From Streptomyces sp. S4.7 (GTDB taxonomy: Bacteria; Actinomycetota; Actinomycetes; Streptomycetales; Streptomycetaceae), in contig NZ_CP048397.1 of NCBI RefSeq assembly GCF_010384365.1, forward strand, positions 6,758,001 through 6,822,000: DNA of 64,000 nt. The letters run 5' to 3'. The notes beneath the pieces are model-generated. The model saw nothing but the letters and a program-made list of their open reading frames with translations. It searched no databases and was not told where the DNA came from. The position numbers were made by a program, and so were the translations under genes. Numbering within the stretch: position 1 is the first letter of the stretch; every line of letters starts with the position of its first letter. Below, piece by piece: positions 1 through 9,493 of this stretch.

Positions 1-1
1 G

Positions 2-1171
2 GAGAGCGACGGCGCCGAGTGGACCTCCCTGGAGCGTGAGCAGGAATTCCTCGCCGCCGTCGAGCGCGGCGGCGAAAGGGTCGCGGTCAGCACCATCGGC
101 ACCACCAAGCAGGGCCGCCCGCTCAACCTCGTCGAGCTGGGCAACAAGCGCTCGGTGGCCAGCGTCCTGCTGATCTGCAGCCAGCACGGCGACGAGCCGT
201 CGGGCCGCGAGGCGTGCCTCACCACCGTCCGCGACCTGGCCTATCCGAAGGACCGTGCGACGAAGCGGTTCCTGGACCGTACGAGCGTCCTGGTCGTCCC
301 GACCGCCAACCCCGACGGCCGCGCCGCCGACACGCGTGGCAACTCCGACGGCGTCGACATCAACCGCGACCACATCGCGCTCAAGACGGCCGAGGGCCGC
401 ACCATGGCCGCCCTCACCCGCGACCGCGAGCCCGACATCATCTACGACCTGCACGAGTACGGGGCCACCCCGCCGTACTACGACAAGGACCTGTTCGACC
501 TCTGGCCGCGCAACCTCAACACCTCCTCGCGGGTCCACAAGGAGGCGCAGACCCTGTCGGAGGCGTACGTCCGCCCGGCCGCCCGCGCCGGCGACCACTC
601 CATCGGCACGTACGGCATCTGGACCGACCCCGTCACCGGCGACCCGATCAAGCAGACCGCGGGCGACGGCCAGGAGCGCATCCTGCGCAACGCCTCCGGC
701 GTCAAGCACTCCGTCGGTCTGCTCATCGAGAGCCGGGTCGACCCGAGGTCCGAGGCCGAGGAGAACGATCCCGCGCTGAACCAGCGGCGCCGGGTCGACA
801 GCCAACTCGACTCCCTGAAGGGCCTGTTCGGCTACACCGACGAGCGCCGCGTACAGATGGCCGCCGCCACCGCGCTGTCGCGCGCCGCCGGACTGCTCGA
901 CCGCGGCGCGGTCTACCTCTCAGGGGCCGACAACGAGCCCGCGACCCCCGAGGACACCGTCGAGAACCCACCCTGCGGCTACCGCCTGGACGCCGCCCAG
1001 TACGCGGACGTGAAGGACGAGCTGGCGTTGCACGGTGTGAAGGCCCTGCCCACGCGCGGTGACACCGCCTTCGTGCCGCTGCGCCAGTCCCAGCGCAAGC
1101 TGATCCCGCTCCTCCTCGACGGACGCGCCACCTACCACCTCACCGTTGGACAACCAGTGGCGACTTGTTGA
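2..1171 (+). CDS. M14-family zinc carboxypeptidase, 5' end outside window
   Basis: The frame is open from base 2, so the start lies upstream and only the C-terminal part is seen (about 389 codons). The visible segment has the M14 zinc motif HxxE in SQHGDEPSGREA, the third-ligand region DLHEYG, and a later LIESR segment that fits the catalytic Glu of this fold. M14 enzymes remove C-terminal residues from peptides or act on cell-wall peptides. In Streptomyces this type is usually secreted, but the signal peptide would be upstream and cannot be checked. It ends in TGA at 1169-1171, 140 bases before the next gene. Substrate unknown; an internal ATG at 155 is not the true start. Confidence 0.85.
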   Translation, partial: ESDGAEWTSLEREQEFLAAVERGGERVAVSTIGTTKQGRPLNLVELGNKRSVASVLLICSQHGDEPSGREACLTTVRDLAYPKDRATKRFLDRTSVLVVPTANPDGRAADTRGNSDGVDINRDHIALKTAEGRTMAALTRDREPDIIYDLHEYGATPPYYDKDLFDLWPRNLNTSSRVHKEAQTLSEAYVRPAARAGDHSIGTYGIWTDPVTGDPIKQTAGDGQERILRNASGVKHSVGLLIESRVDPRSEAEENDPALNQRRRVDSQLDSLKGLFGYTDERRVQMAAATALSRAAGLLDRGAVYLSGADNEPATPEDTVENPPCGYRLDAAQYADVKDELALHGVKALPTRGDTAFVPLRQSQRKLIPLLLDGRATYHLTVGQPVATC

Positions 1172-1311
1172 TAGAAAGAGAGGCAAGTCACATGTGTGAG
1201 TTCCGGTTCGGTGGATAGTCGTGGATCAGCCCGCGAAGATCCGCCGGACCGGGTGCAAGGCGTAACGGAGCGCCGACCCACTGCTCCGTGAAACCCCGAA
1301 AGGTGTTGCCC

Positions 1312-3051
1312 GTGTCGCAGGACGCTCAGAAACCGGGAGCCGAAGGAGGCCCGCCGTCGGTGACGACGGCCGGGCCCGGCCACCCCCAGGACTCCCAACG
1401 CCCCCAGACCGACCGGGTGGTGTTCGGTGTCACGGCCGTCCTCACGCTCGCCTTCGTGATCTGGGGCTCGGTGGCCACCGACTCCCTGGAGGACGCGTCG
1501 AGTTCGATGCTCTCCGGCCTGATCCACAACGGCGGCTGGGCGTTCGTCCTGGTGGCCTCGGGCTTCGTGATCTTCGCCCTCTGGCTGGCGGTCAGCCGCT
1601 ACGGCAAGATCACGCTCGGTGAGGAGGGCGAGAAGCCCGAGTTCAGGACCGTCTCCTGGGTCGCCATGATGTTCAGCGCCGGCATGGGCATCGGTCTGAT
1701 GTTCTTCGGCGTGAGCGAACCTCTCACCTTCTTCACCGACCCGCCCCCCGGCACCGACCCCGCCGACGCGGCGGCGGCCACCGAGACCGCCATGGCCACC
1801 ACGCTCTTCCACTGGACCCTGCACCCCTGGGCCATCTACGCCGTGGTCGGGCTCGCCATCGCCTACAGCACCTTCCGGCGCAAGCGGCGCCAGACGATCA
1901 GCGCGGTCTTCGTGCCGCTCATCGGTGAGAAGAACGCGTACGGCACCCCCGGCCGCGTCATCGACATCCTCGCGATCTTCGCGACGCTCTTCGGCTCGGC
2001 GGCCTCGCTGGGCCTCGGCGCGCTCCAGATCGGCAGCGGCTTCACCGAGCTGAACTGGCGCGACAACGTCAGCACCGCGCTGCTCGTCACCATCATCGCC
2101 GTCCTGACCCTGGCGTTCGTGGGCTCGGCGGTCTCCGGTGTCGAGAAGGGCGTCCAGTGGCTCTCCAACACCAACATGGTGCTGGCGCTGTTCCTCGCCC
2201 TGTTCGTGTTCATCCTCGGTCCGACCGTCTTCATCCTCGACCTGCTGCCGACGTCGATCGCGTCCTACTTCGGCGATCTCGCCCAGCTCGCGGGCCGTAC
2301 CGAGGCCAGCAGCGGCAAGGGCGTCGCCGAGTGGCTCGGCAGCTGGACGGTCTTCTACTGGGCCTGGTGGATCTCCTGGACGCCCTTCGTCGGCATGTTC
2401 ATCGCCCGCATCAGCCGCGGCCGGACGATCCGTCAGTTCGTCGGCGGCGTCATTCTCGTACCGAGCACCGTGAGCCTGCTCTGGTTCGCCATCTTCGGCG
2501 GCTCGGGCATCAGGCTCCAGGACGACAAGGGCCAGCTCGCCAAGGAGGCGACGTCCGAGGGCCAGCTCTTCGCGCTGCTCCAGGACTTCCCGATCGCCAC
2601 CGTCACCAGCATCCTGGTGATGATCCTCGTCGGCATCTTCTTCGTCTCCGGCGCCGACGCCGCGTCCATCGTGATGGGCACCCTCTCCCAGAAGGGGCAC
2701 TTCGAGCCCAGCAAGTACGTGATCGTCTTCTGGGGTGTGCTGACCGGCGCCGTCGCCGCGGTGATGCTGCTCGTCGGGGACGGCAGCGGCGACGCGCTGC
2801 AAGGGCTCCAGAACCTGACCATCCTGGTGGCCGCGCCCTTCACGCTCGTCATGATCGGCATGTGCGTGGCGCTCATGCGCGACCTGCGCCGCGACCCGCT
2901 GATCCTCCGCGGCGAGCGGGGCGTCGAGGTCGTCGAGTCGGCGGTCATCGCCGGCCACGCGCAGTACGACGGCGACTTCGAGATCCGGATCGGCCCGACG
3001 CCCGACGACGAGCCGACCGGGAACACCCCGGAGAAGTCGGCGCCACGCTGA
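1312..3051 (+). CDS. BCCT-family glycine betaine/choline-type transporter
   Basis: About 579 residues with roughly 12 hydrophobic segments. It carries the BCCT signature around WAWWISWTPFVGMFIAR and the early SAGMGIGLMFFGVSEP loop, as in BetP/OpuD/BetT. These symporters import betaine, choline or carnitine for osmoprotection or as carbon and nitrogen sources. I place the start at GTG 1312 because GAAAGG (1298-1303) sits 8 nt upstream; an in-frame GTG at 1288 lacks a ribosome site. The C-terminus has a short cytoplasmic tail of acidic and proline residues. The gene stands alone, with a convergent oxidase gene downstream. Which betaine it carries cannot be told from sequence. Confidence 0.9.
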   Translation: MSQDAQKPGAEGGPPSVTTAGPGHPQDSQRPQTDRVVFGVTAVLTLAFVIWGSVATDSLEDASSSMLSGLIHNGGWAFVLVASGFVIFALWLAVSRYGKITLGEEGEKPEFRTVSWVAMMFSAGMGIGLMFFGVSEPLTFFTDPPPGTDPADAAAATETAMATTLFHWTLHPWAIYAVVGLAIAYSTFRRKRRQTISAVFVPLIGEKNAYGTPGRVIDILAIFATLFGSAASLGLGALQIGSGFTELNWRDNVSTALLVTIIAVLTLAFVGSAVSGVEKGVQWLSNTNMVLALFLALFVFILGPTVFILDLLPTSIASYFGDLAQLAGRTEASSGKGVAEWLGSWTVFYWAWWISWTPFVGMFIARISRGRTIRQFVGGVILVPSTVSLLWFAIFGGSGIRLQDDKGQLAKEATSEGQLFALLQDFPIATVTSILVMILVGIFFVSGADAASIVMGTLSQKGHFEPSKYVIVFWGVLTGAVAAVMLLVGDGSGDALQGLQNLTILVAAPFTLVMIGMCVALMRDLRRDPLILRGERGVEVVESAVIAGHAQYDGDFEIRIGPTPDDEPTGNTPEKSAPR

Positions 3052-3094
3052 CATTGCTCCCCAGCTGTACGGAGGCCGCCCGGCCCTCGCGGGT

Positions 3095-4045
3095 TCATCC
3101 CGCGAGCCGGGCGGCCTCCTCCGCACAGCCCCAGGCCACGGTGACGCCCGCGCCACCGTGGCCGTAGTTGTGCACCAGCCTCGCCCCGCCCGGCAGCCGG
3201 ACCGCCTCGACGCGCACGCGGGGCCGCGCGGGACGCAGCCCCACCCGGTGCGCGAGGACCCGCGCGCCCCGCAGTTCCGGGCGCAGCGCGGCACACCGCT
3301 CGACAATCGCGGCCGCGGTGCCCGGATCGGGCAGCGGATCCCACACGTGCTCGTCGGCGGTCCCGCCGAGCACCAGACCGTACGGCTGCGGGAACAGATA
3401 CGTCGAACCGGCGGTGTCCTCGCCGGCCGACACGAACCACTCGTCGATCCCGGGGTTCTCGACCACCACGAGCTGCCCGCGCACCGGAAACACCGACGCG
3501 TCGGGCACCAGCTCGCGGGCGCCGAGCCCCGAGCAGTTGAGCACGACGGGCGCCTCGGCCGCCGCCTCGTCGAAACCGCCGACGGTACGCCGCTCCACGC
3601 TCCCGCCGGCGGCGCGCAGCCGCTCCTCCAAGTACCGCAGATGCGCGGGCATGTCGATCAGGGGGAGCCGGGCGCGAAGCGCCCGGCCGCAGCCGTCGGG
3701 CAGCTCATCGGCACGCGCCTCCCGCGCCTCGGGCAGCTCGCTCGCCCAACTCCCCAGGCCCGCGAGGGGGGTGTCGGTCATCAGGCCCGCCATGACGCGT
3801 ACGCCGGTCGCCGCCGGATCGCGCGCCAGCGCGACGTACTCGCGCAGCGACCGCAGGGACCACGGGCCGACCAGCTCGGCGGGGTCGATCCGGTACGGCC
3901 AGAACAGCGCGCCCGCCATCGCCGACGTGGTCCGCGCTGCGGGCTCCCGCGACCACACCCGCACCCGCCGCCCCCGCTCGGCGAGCACGACGGCGCTCGT
4001 CAGCCCGACAACCCCGCCACCGACGACGATCACCGTGTCACTCAT
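3095..4045 (-). CDS. FAD-dependent D-amino-acid-oxidase-type enzyme
   Basis: 316 residues with an N-terminal FAD-binding Rossmann motif (VVGGGVVGLTSAVVLAERG) and a C-terminal HNYGHGGAGVTVAWG segment typical of D-amino-acid oxidase/aspartate oxidase (DAO family). The substrate Arg region appears as VGLRPARPRVRVE. The family oxidises D-amino acids to keto acids, NH3 and H2O2. Length is close to eukaryotic-type DAAOs (about 320-350), and also to Arthrobacter and Streptomyces DAOs. It is convergent with the BCCT transporter (43-nt gap) and divergent from the TrmH gene. Exact amino-acid preference is not predictable. Confidence 0.85.
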   Translation of the reverse strand: MSDTVIVVGGGVVGLTSAVVLAERGRRVRVWSREPAARTTSAMAGALFWPYRIDPAELVGPWSLRSLREYVALARDPAATGVRVMAGLMTDTPLAGLGSWASELPEAREARADELPDGCGRALRARLPLIDMPAHLRYLEERLRAAGGSVERRTVGGFDEAAAEAPVVLNCSGLGARELVPDASVFPVRGQLVVVENPGIDEWFVSAGEDTAGSTYLFPQPYGLVLGGTADEHVWDPLPDPGTAAAIVERCAALRPELRGARVLAHRVGLRPARPRVRVEAVRLPGGARLVHNYGHGGAGVTVAWGCAEEAARLAG

Positions 4046-4199
4046 GACCGGGACGGTAGCCGAGGCGGAATCCGGTGGACATCCCCGTACACCACGAGCG
4101 ATCCTCGACCCAACCGACGATGGCCCCGGCGAGCCGCGAATCGCCGTACACCGTGAACCACACGACTTCAGAGCCCCGGAGGCCGACGGCCTCGCGCCG

Positions 4200-4715
4200 A
4201 TGACCGCGATCCGCCCCCGAACCCCGGGCGAACTGCGCCGCAGCCGCCGCCCACGCGCTCACTCCTGCTGGGACCACCTCTACGCGGCGCCTCTGTGGCC
4301 CCTGCACGGAGCCAACCTCGGCACCCTCGCCCGTACCTGCGACGCCGTCGGCGCGTGCCTCGCCCTCCCGCGGTTCCCCTGGGTCCCGGAGGCACTGGCG
4401 CGCGGCAACACCCTGCGCAGACCCCCGTGCGTCCACTGGACCGGCGATCCGCTCGGCTGGCTCGCCCGGCAGCGTGAGCGGGGCACGTACGTCGTCGGGG
4501 TCGAACTCGCCGACGAGGCCGTGCGCCTGGCGGACCTGCCCGCCGCCCGGCGGCGCACCGTGATGGTGCTTGGCCACGAACAGCAGGGCATCCCGCCCGA
4601 AGCACTCGACCTGCTGGACACCTGCGTGGAGATCCCCATGATCGGCACCGGCGCCAGCCTCAACGTCGCCGTCGCCGGCAGCCTGGCCCTCTACAGACTG
4701 GCCGGCCTGCTGTGA
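4200..4715 (+). CDS. TrmH/SpoU-family RNA 2'-O-methyltransferase
   Basis: 171 residues with the three SPOUT knot motifs in order: motif 1 HGANLGTLARTCDAVG, motif 2 VMVLGHEQQGIP, motif 3 IPMIGTGASLNVAVAGS. It should transfer a methyl group from SAM to a ribose 2'-OH in tRNA or rRNA as a dimer. It is shorter than TrmH with RNA-binding extensions, so this is a catalytic-domain-only member. ATG 4200 is the only plausible start before motif 1; the closest purine run (GGAGG at 4178-4182) is too far for a good ribosome site, so the start is uncertain. Its stop overlaps a GTG of the ABC-F frame. Confidence 0.85.
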   Translation: MTAIRPRTPGELRRSRRPRAHSCWDHLYAAPLWPLHGANLGTLARTCDAVGACLALPRFPWVPEALARGNTLRRPPCVHWTGDPLGWLARQRERGTYVVGVELADEAVRLADLPAARRRTVMVLGHEQQGIPPEALDLLDTCVEIPMIGTGASLNVAVAGSLALYRLAGLL

Positions 4716-4756
4716 CCACGGTCCCCACTCTTCCAACCCCTAGAATCGACGGTCTG

Positions 4757-6400
4757 ATGACTGCCACTCTCGTCGCCAAGAATCTCGCCGCAGGACACGG
4801 CGACCGCTCACTTTTCGCCGGGCTCGACCTCGTCGTCGCGCCCGGTGACGTGATCGGGCTCGTCGGGGTCAACGGAGCCGGGAAGTCGACCCTGCTCCGG
4901 CTGCTCGCCGGGCTCGACACGCCGGAGGACGGGGCGCTGAGCCTCTCCCCGCCCACCGCCACCGTGGGCCACCTCCCGCAGGAGCCCGAGCGCCACCCCG
5001 GCGAGTCCGTACGGGACTTCCTCGCCCGGCGCACGGGCGTCACCGACGCCCAGGCCACCCTCGACGCCGCCACCCAGGCGCTCGTCGACGGCGCGCCCGG
5101 CGCCGACGACGCGTATGCCGTGGGCCTGGAGCGCTGGCTGGGGCTCGGCGGCGCCGACCTCGACGAGCGCGCCGAGGAGGTCGCCGCGACCCTCGGTCTG
5201 ACCGTCGGTCTCGACCAGCCGATGACCGCGCTCTCCGGCGGCGAGGCCGCCCGCGCCGGTCTCGCGTCCCTGCTGCTCTCCCGTTACGACGTCTTCCTCC
5301 TGGACGAGCCGACGAACGACCTCGACCTCGACGGGCTCGAACGTCTCGAATCCTTCGTGACGGGTCTGCGCGCGGGCACCGTCCTCGTCAGCCACGACCG
5401 CGAATTCCTCACCCGCACCGTCACCAAGGTCCTCGAACTCGACCTGGCGCAGCAGCAGGTCAACCTCTTCGGCGGCGGCTACACCGCGTATCTGGAGGAG
5501 CGCGAGCGGGCCCGGGAGCACGCCCGTGAGGAGTACGAGGAGTACGCCGACAAGCGCTCGGCCCTCCAGGGCCGGGCCCAGACGCAGCGCTCCTGGATGG
5601 ACAAGGGCGTCAAGAACGCGCGTCGCAAGGCCACCGACAACGACAAGATCGGCCGCAAGTTCCGGTCCGAGTCCACGGAGAAGCAGGCCGCGAAGGCCCG
5701 CCAGACCCAGCGCCTGATTGAACGCCTGGACGCCGAGGCCGTGGACGAGCCCCGCAAGGAGTGGGAGCTCCAGATGGAGATCGCGTCGGCCCCGCGCTCG
5801 GGGTCGGTCGTCGCGACGCTCAACGGTGCCGAAGTCCGGCGCGGCGACTTCCACTTCGGGCCCGCCTCGCTCCGGATCGACTGGGCGGACCGGGTCGCGA
5901 TCACCGGCGCGAACGGCGCGGGCAAGTCCACACTGCTGGCGCTCCTGCTGGGAAGGCTGTCACCCGACGCCGGAGCGGCCTCACTCGGCTCCGGTGTGGT
6001 GGTGGGCGAGGTCGACCAGGCCCGCGCGCTGTTCCACGGTACGGAGACCCTGCTGGAGGCGTTCTGCGCGGCCGTACCGGACACCGAACCGGCCGAAGTC
6101 CGCACCCTGCTCGCCAAGTTCGGCCTCAAAGCGGCGCACGTGCTGCGCCCGGCGACGACGCTCTCCCCGGGCGAACGCACCCGCGCGGCCCTCGCGCTGC
6201 TCCAGGGCCGGGGAGTGAACCTGCTGGTCCTGGACGAGCCGACGAACCATCTCGACCTGGCGGCGATCGAACAACTGGAGTCGGCGCTCGACTCCTACGA
6301 GGGCACACTGCTGCTGGTCACGCACGACCGCCGGATGCTGGGGTCCGTCCGGACGACACGGCGGATCGAGGTCGCGGCGGGCAAGGTGACCGAGATCTGA
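4757..6400 (+). CDS. ABC-F family ATPase (duplicated ATP-binding domains)
   Basis: About 547 residues with two ABC domains and no membrane segment. Domain 1 has Walker A GVNGAGKST, signature LSGGEAARAGLA and Walker B FLLDEPTNDLDLDG. Domain 2 has GANGAGKST, LSPGERTRAALA and LLVLDEPTNHLDLAAIE. A charged coiled-coil linker (positions about 240-320) separates them, as in EttA/Uup and the antibiotic-resistance ABC-F proteins acting at the ribosomal E/P site. I chose ATG 4757, where the usual TATLVAKNL start falls; GTG 4712, 15 codons earlier, overlaps the upstream stop. A TAGAAT hexamer lies only 10 nt before ATG 4757, so a leaderless transcript is possible. Housekeeping or resistance role cannot be separated by motif. 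Confidence 0.9.
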   Translation: MTATLVAKNLAAGHGDRSLFAGLDLVVAPGDVIGLVGVNGAGKSTLLRLLAGLDTPEDGALSLSPPTATVGHLPQEPERHPGESVRDFLARRTGVTDAQATLDAATQALVDGAPGADDAYAVGLERWLGLGGADLDERAEEVAATLGLTVGLDQPMTALSGGEAARAGLASLLLSRYDVFLLDEPTNDLDLDGLERLESFVTGLRAGTVLVSHDREFLTRTVTKVLELDLAQQQVNLFGGGYTAYLEERERAREHAREEYEEYADKRSALQGRAQTQRSWMDKGVKNARRKATDNDKIGRKFRSESTEKQAAKARQTQRLIERLDAEAVDEPRKEWELQMEIASAPRSGSVVATLNGAEVRRGDFHFGPASLRIDWADRVAITGANGAGKSTLLALLLGRLSPDAGAASLGSGVVVGEVDQARALFHGTETLLEAFCAAVPDTEPAEVRTLLAKFGLKAAHVLRPATTLSPGERTRAALALLQGRGVNLLVLDEPTNHLDLAAIEQLESALDSYEGTLLLVTHDRRMLGSVRTTRRIEVAAGKVTEI

Positions 6401-6755
6401 GGCCCAGCCGACGCGAGCCCCCGTAGGGCCAGGGGCGCCTCCCGTACCCCTCGGGGGCTACGGAGAGAGCGTCCGGGCGTCGCGCGCCGGGCGGGACACG
6501 GCCCGGGCCCCCGCTCGGCGATTCCGGCGGTCCCGTGTCCGTGGTCGTGGTCGCGTCGCCGTGTAGTCGCAGGGGGTGCCTGGCCCCCGGCGTGGTTGCG
6601 GGCGGCTTGGGTCGAGTCACCGGCGGGTGGGGGTTCGCTCGGCGATTCCGGCGGTCCCGAGCCCATGGCCCTGATCGCGTCGCCCCGGCCCCCGGCGTGT
6701 CCGCCGACGCCACGGGCGGGCTCCCACCGGCCGGTGGGAGCCCGCCCGGTCGCGC
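6401..6755. repeat. Convergent intergenic region with a 24-nt direct repeat
   Basis: No credible gene. An exact 24-nt direct repeat beginning CGCTCGGCGATTCC occupies 6512-6535 and 6636-6659, 124 nt apart. Similar sequence (GTCGCGTCGCC-like) follows both copies after about 20-25 nt, suggesting a local duplication of a longer unit that has decayed. The terminator at 6713-6748 follows. Confidence 0.7.
6713..6748. terminator. Bidirectional intrinsic-type terminator between ABC-F gene and tex
   Basis: A perfect 36-base palindrome (18+18, no spacer) starting CGGGCGGGCTCCCACC. It lies just past the tex stop codon (minus strand) and downstream of the ABC-F gene (plus strand). There is no U-tract, which is usual in Streptomyces. 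Confidence 0.8.
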
Positions 6756-9164
6756 TCAGCCGCCGAGCCCCGCCCTCCGCAGCGCGTCGGCCATCGCGCT
6801 GTTCGCCGGTGCCGGCTTCGACTGCTGCTTCGACGGCGCCTGGCGCTTCGCGCCGCGGTCACCGCCCCGGTCACCACCGCCCGACCCGCGCTGCCTACCG
6901 CCACCGCCGCCACCGCCGCGACGCTGCTGCGGCGCCCGGTCGCCATCGCCGGAGGCCGCGCCACCGCTCTCCGTGTCGTCGTCCAGCCGCAGCGTCAGCG
7001 AGATCCGCTTCCGCGGGATGTCGACCTCCCGCACCTTCACCTTCACCACGTCGCCGGGCCTCACCACGTCCCGCGGGTCCTTCACGAACGTCTTCGACAT
7101 CGCGGACACGTGCACCAGACCGTCCTGATGCACGCCGACGTCCACGAACGCCCCGAACGCCGCGACGTTCGTGACCACGCCCTCCAGCACCATCCCGGCG
7201 GTGAGATCGCCGATCTTCTCGACACCGTCCTTGAACGTCGCCGTCTTGAACGCCGGTCGCGGGTCCCGCCCGGGCTTCTCCAGCTCGCGCAGGATGTCCG
7301 TGACGGTCGGCAGCCCGAACGCGTCGCTCACGTAGTCGGCGGCGCGCAGCGAGCGCAGCGCCCCCGCGTTGCCCATCAGCGCCGCGACATCGCTGCCCGT
7401 CGTCTTCACCATGGCGCGGACCACCGGATACGCCTCCGGGTGGACGGACGACGCGTCCAGCGGATCCTCACCGTCCCGGATGCGCAGGAAGCCCGCGCAC
7501 TGCTCGTACGCCTTCGGCCCCAGCCGCGCCACGTCCTTCAGCGCCCGCCGCGAGCGGAACGGCCCGTTGGAGTCGCGGTGGGAGACGATGCCGGCGGCGA
7601 GGCCGGCGCCGATACCGGACACCCGCGAGAGCAGCGGCGCCGAGGCGGTGTTGACGTCGACACCGACGCCGTTCACACAGTCCTCCACGACGGCGTCGAG
7701 CGAGCGCGAGAGCTTCACCTCGGACAGGTCGTGCTGGTACTGGCCGACACCGATGGACTTGGGGTCGATCTTGACCAGCTCGGCGAGCGGGTCCTGGAGG
7801 CGCCGGGCGATCGAGACGGCGCCGCGGATCGACACGTCGAGGTCGGGCAGCTCCTGGGAGGCGAACGCGGAGGCGGAGTACACGGAGGCGCCCGCCTCCG
7901 AGACCATCACCTTCGTGAGCTTCAACTCCGGGTGCTTCGCGATCAGTTCGCCCGCCAGCTTGTCCGTCTCGCGGGACGCCGTGCCGTTGCCGATGGCGAT
8001 CAGCTCGACGGAGTGCTCGGCGCAGAGCCGCGCGAGCTTCGCCAGCGACTCGTCCCACCTGTTCGCGGGGACGTGCGGATGGATCGTGTCGATGCCGACG
8101 ACCTTGCCGGTCGCGTCGACCACGGCGACCTTCACGCCCGTACGGAAGCCCGGATCGAGCCCGAGCGTGGCGCGGGTGCCCGCGGGCGCGGCCAGCAGCA
8201 GATCACGCAGGTTCGACGCGAAGACCCGTACCGCCTCGTCCTCGGCGGCCGTGCGCAGCCGAAGGCGCAGGTCGATACCGAGGTGCACGAGGATCCGGGT
8301 GCGCCAGGCCCAGCGCACCGTGTCGGCGAGCCACTTGTCGCCGGGCCGGCCACGATCGGCGACGCCGAAGCGACGGGCGATCATGTTCTCGTAACCGCTG
8401 GGGCCCGGCTGCTCGTCGGCGTCGGCGGCCTCCGGCTCCAGGCTGAGGTCCAGGACCTCTTCCTTCTCGCCCCGGAAGAGCGCGAGCATGCGGTGCGAGG
8501 GGAGCGCGGTGAAGGGCTCGCCGAAGTCGAAGTAGTCCGCGAACTTGGCGGCGGGCCCCTCGGTGGCGTTGCCCTTGCCCTCACGGACCTTCGCCGTGAG
8601 CCGGCCGCGCGTCCACATGCGCTCCCTCAGCTCACCGATGAGGTCGGCGTCCTCGGAGAAGCGCTCGGTGAGGATGGCACGGGCGCCGTCCAGCGCGGCG
8701 GCGGCGTCGGCGACGCCCTTGTCGGCGTCGACGAACGCGGCCGCGGCGGTCAGGGGCTCCACCGACGGATTGTCGAGCAGGCCGCCGGCGAGCGGTTCGA
8801 GACCGGCCTCGCGGGCGATCTGCGCCTTCGTACGCCGCTTGGGCTTGAACGGCAGATAGATGTCCTCGAGCCGCGATTTGGTGTCGGCGGCCCGGATCCG
8901 CGCCTCCAGAGCCTCGTCCAGCTTGCCCTGTTCCCGTACGGACTCCAGGATCGCCGTCCGGCGCTCTTCGAGTTCACGCAGGTAGCGCAGCCGCTCCTCG
9001 AGCGTGCGCAGTTGCGCGTCGTCGAGCATCTCGGTCGCTTCCTTGCGGTAGCGGGCGATGAACGGCACGGTCGATCCGCCGTCCAGCAGCTCGACGGCCG
9101 CCTTCACCTGCCGCTCGCGTACGCCGAGTTCCTCGGCGATCCTGCCTTCGATGGACGTCGTCAC
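6756..9164 (-). CDS. tex: Tex-type S1 RNA-binding transcription accessory protein
   Basis: 802 residues, the normal Tex length. Domains in order are: N-terminal HTH/helical part (from VTTSIEGRIAEELGVRE), a YqgF/RNase H-like fold (LGLDPGFRTGVKVAVVDA), a helix-hairpin-helix segment (TASAPLLSRVSGIGAGLA) and an S1 domain near the C-terminus (GMVLEGVVTNVAAFGAFVDV). An extra Arg/Gly-rich tail of about 70 residues follows S1. Tex binds nucleic acids and affects transcription and stress tolerance; its exact role is unsettled. The start is GTG 9164 with GGGGAG just upstream; longer in-frame readings up to about 9974 run antisense to other genes and lack coding character. Confidence 0.93.
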   Translation of the reverse strand: MTTSIEGRIAEELGVRERQVKAAVELLDGGSTVPFIARYRKEATEMLDDAQLRTLEERLRYLRELEERRTAILESVREQGKLDEALEARIRAADTKSRLEDIYLPFKPKRRTKAQIAREAGLEPLAGGLLDNPSVEPLTAAAAFVDADKGVADAAAALDGARAILTERFSEDADLIGELRERMWTRGRLTAKVREGKGNATEGPAAKFADYFDFGEPFTALPSHRMLALFRGEKEEVLDLSLEPEAADADEQPGPSGYENMIARRFGVADRGRPGDKWLADTVRWAWRTRILVHLGIDLRLRLRTAAEDEAVRVFASNLRDLLLAAPAGTRATLGLDPGFRTGVKVAVVDATGKVVGIDTIHPHVPANRWDESLAKLARLCAEHSVELIAIGNGTASRETDKLAGELIAKHPELKLTKVMVSEAGASVYSASAFASQELPDLDVSIRGAVSIARRLQDPLAELVKIDPKSIGVGQYQHDLSEVKLSRSLDAVVEDCVNGVGVDVNTASAPLLSRVSGIGAGLAAGIVSHRDSNGPFRSRRALKDVARLGPKAYEQCAGFLRIRDGEDPLDASSVHPEAYPVVRAMVKTTGSDVAALMGNAGALRSLRAADYVSDAFGLPTVTDILRELEKPGRDPRPAFKTATFKDGVEKIGDLTAGMVLEGVVTNVAAFGAFVDVGVHQDGLVHVSAMSKTFVKDPRDVVRPGDVVKVKVREVDIPRKRISLTLRLDDDTESGGAASGDGDRAPQQRRGGGGGGGRQRGSGGGDRGGDRGAKRQAPSKQQSKPAPANSAMADALRRAGLGG

Positions 9165-9280
9165 GTTCTCCCCGACTCGGCTCTCGTGCTGGCTGTGCTT
9201 GTGCCTGCATTGTGCCGGGTGGCCGGGTGCCGTGTCGCGCGCCCTCTCGATACGGGGACGTCGTGGCGTGGTGCGACGCG

Positions 9281-9412
9281 TCAGACGCGGCGGGCGCGGC
9301 CACCGCCGCGCGAGGCGCCGCCGAACAGCTTGGCGACGAGCCGGAACGGCAGCGTGACCACGGTGGCGACGGCTCCACCGACGGCGCGAAGTGCATCTGC
9401 GATGGCACGCAT
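9281..9412 (-). CDS. 43-aa LPFR-motif small protein
   Basis: A short gene with a perfect AGGAGG ribosome site (9421-9426) 8 nt before ATG 9412. The 43 residues begin MRAIADALRAVGGAVATVV, contain the core LPFRLVAKLFGGAS, and end in a basic RGGGRARRV tail. The sequence is an amphipathic helix followed by Arg-rich residues, and resembles the small LPFR-motif proteins found across actinobacteria. Function unknown; membrane surface or nucleic-acid contact would both fit. It lies between tex and the SCO6745-like gene, all on the minus strand. Confidence 0.8.
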   Translation of the reverse strand: MRAIADALRAVGGAVATVVTLPFRLVAKLFGGASRGGGRARRV

Positions 9413-9493
9413 GAGAGAAACCTCCTGGTAGCTGTGCGGGTCTGCCTTGCCGACCCGCACTCTCCGGTTTGCCGCTCACCGTCCTCGCAAACG

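Noticed and set aside
1132..3306. Long minus-strand open frame antisense to the BCCT gene
   Set aside because: Its composition is the Arg/Gly/Asp-rich pattern of a shadow frame in high-GC DNA; the plus-strand BCCT gene has clear motifs and a ribosome site.
7110..9431. 773-codon plus-strand frame antisense to tex
   Set aside because: No domain, no ribosome site and typical shadow composition; Tex on the other strand is unmistakable.
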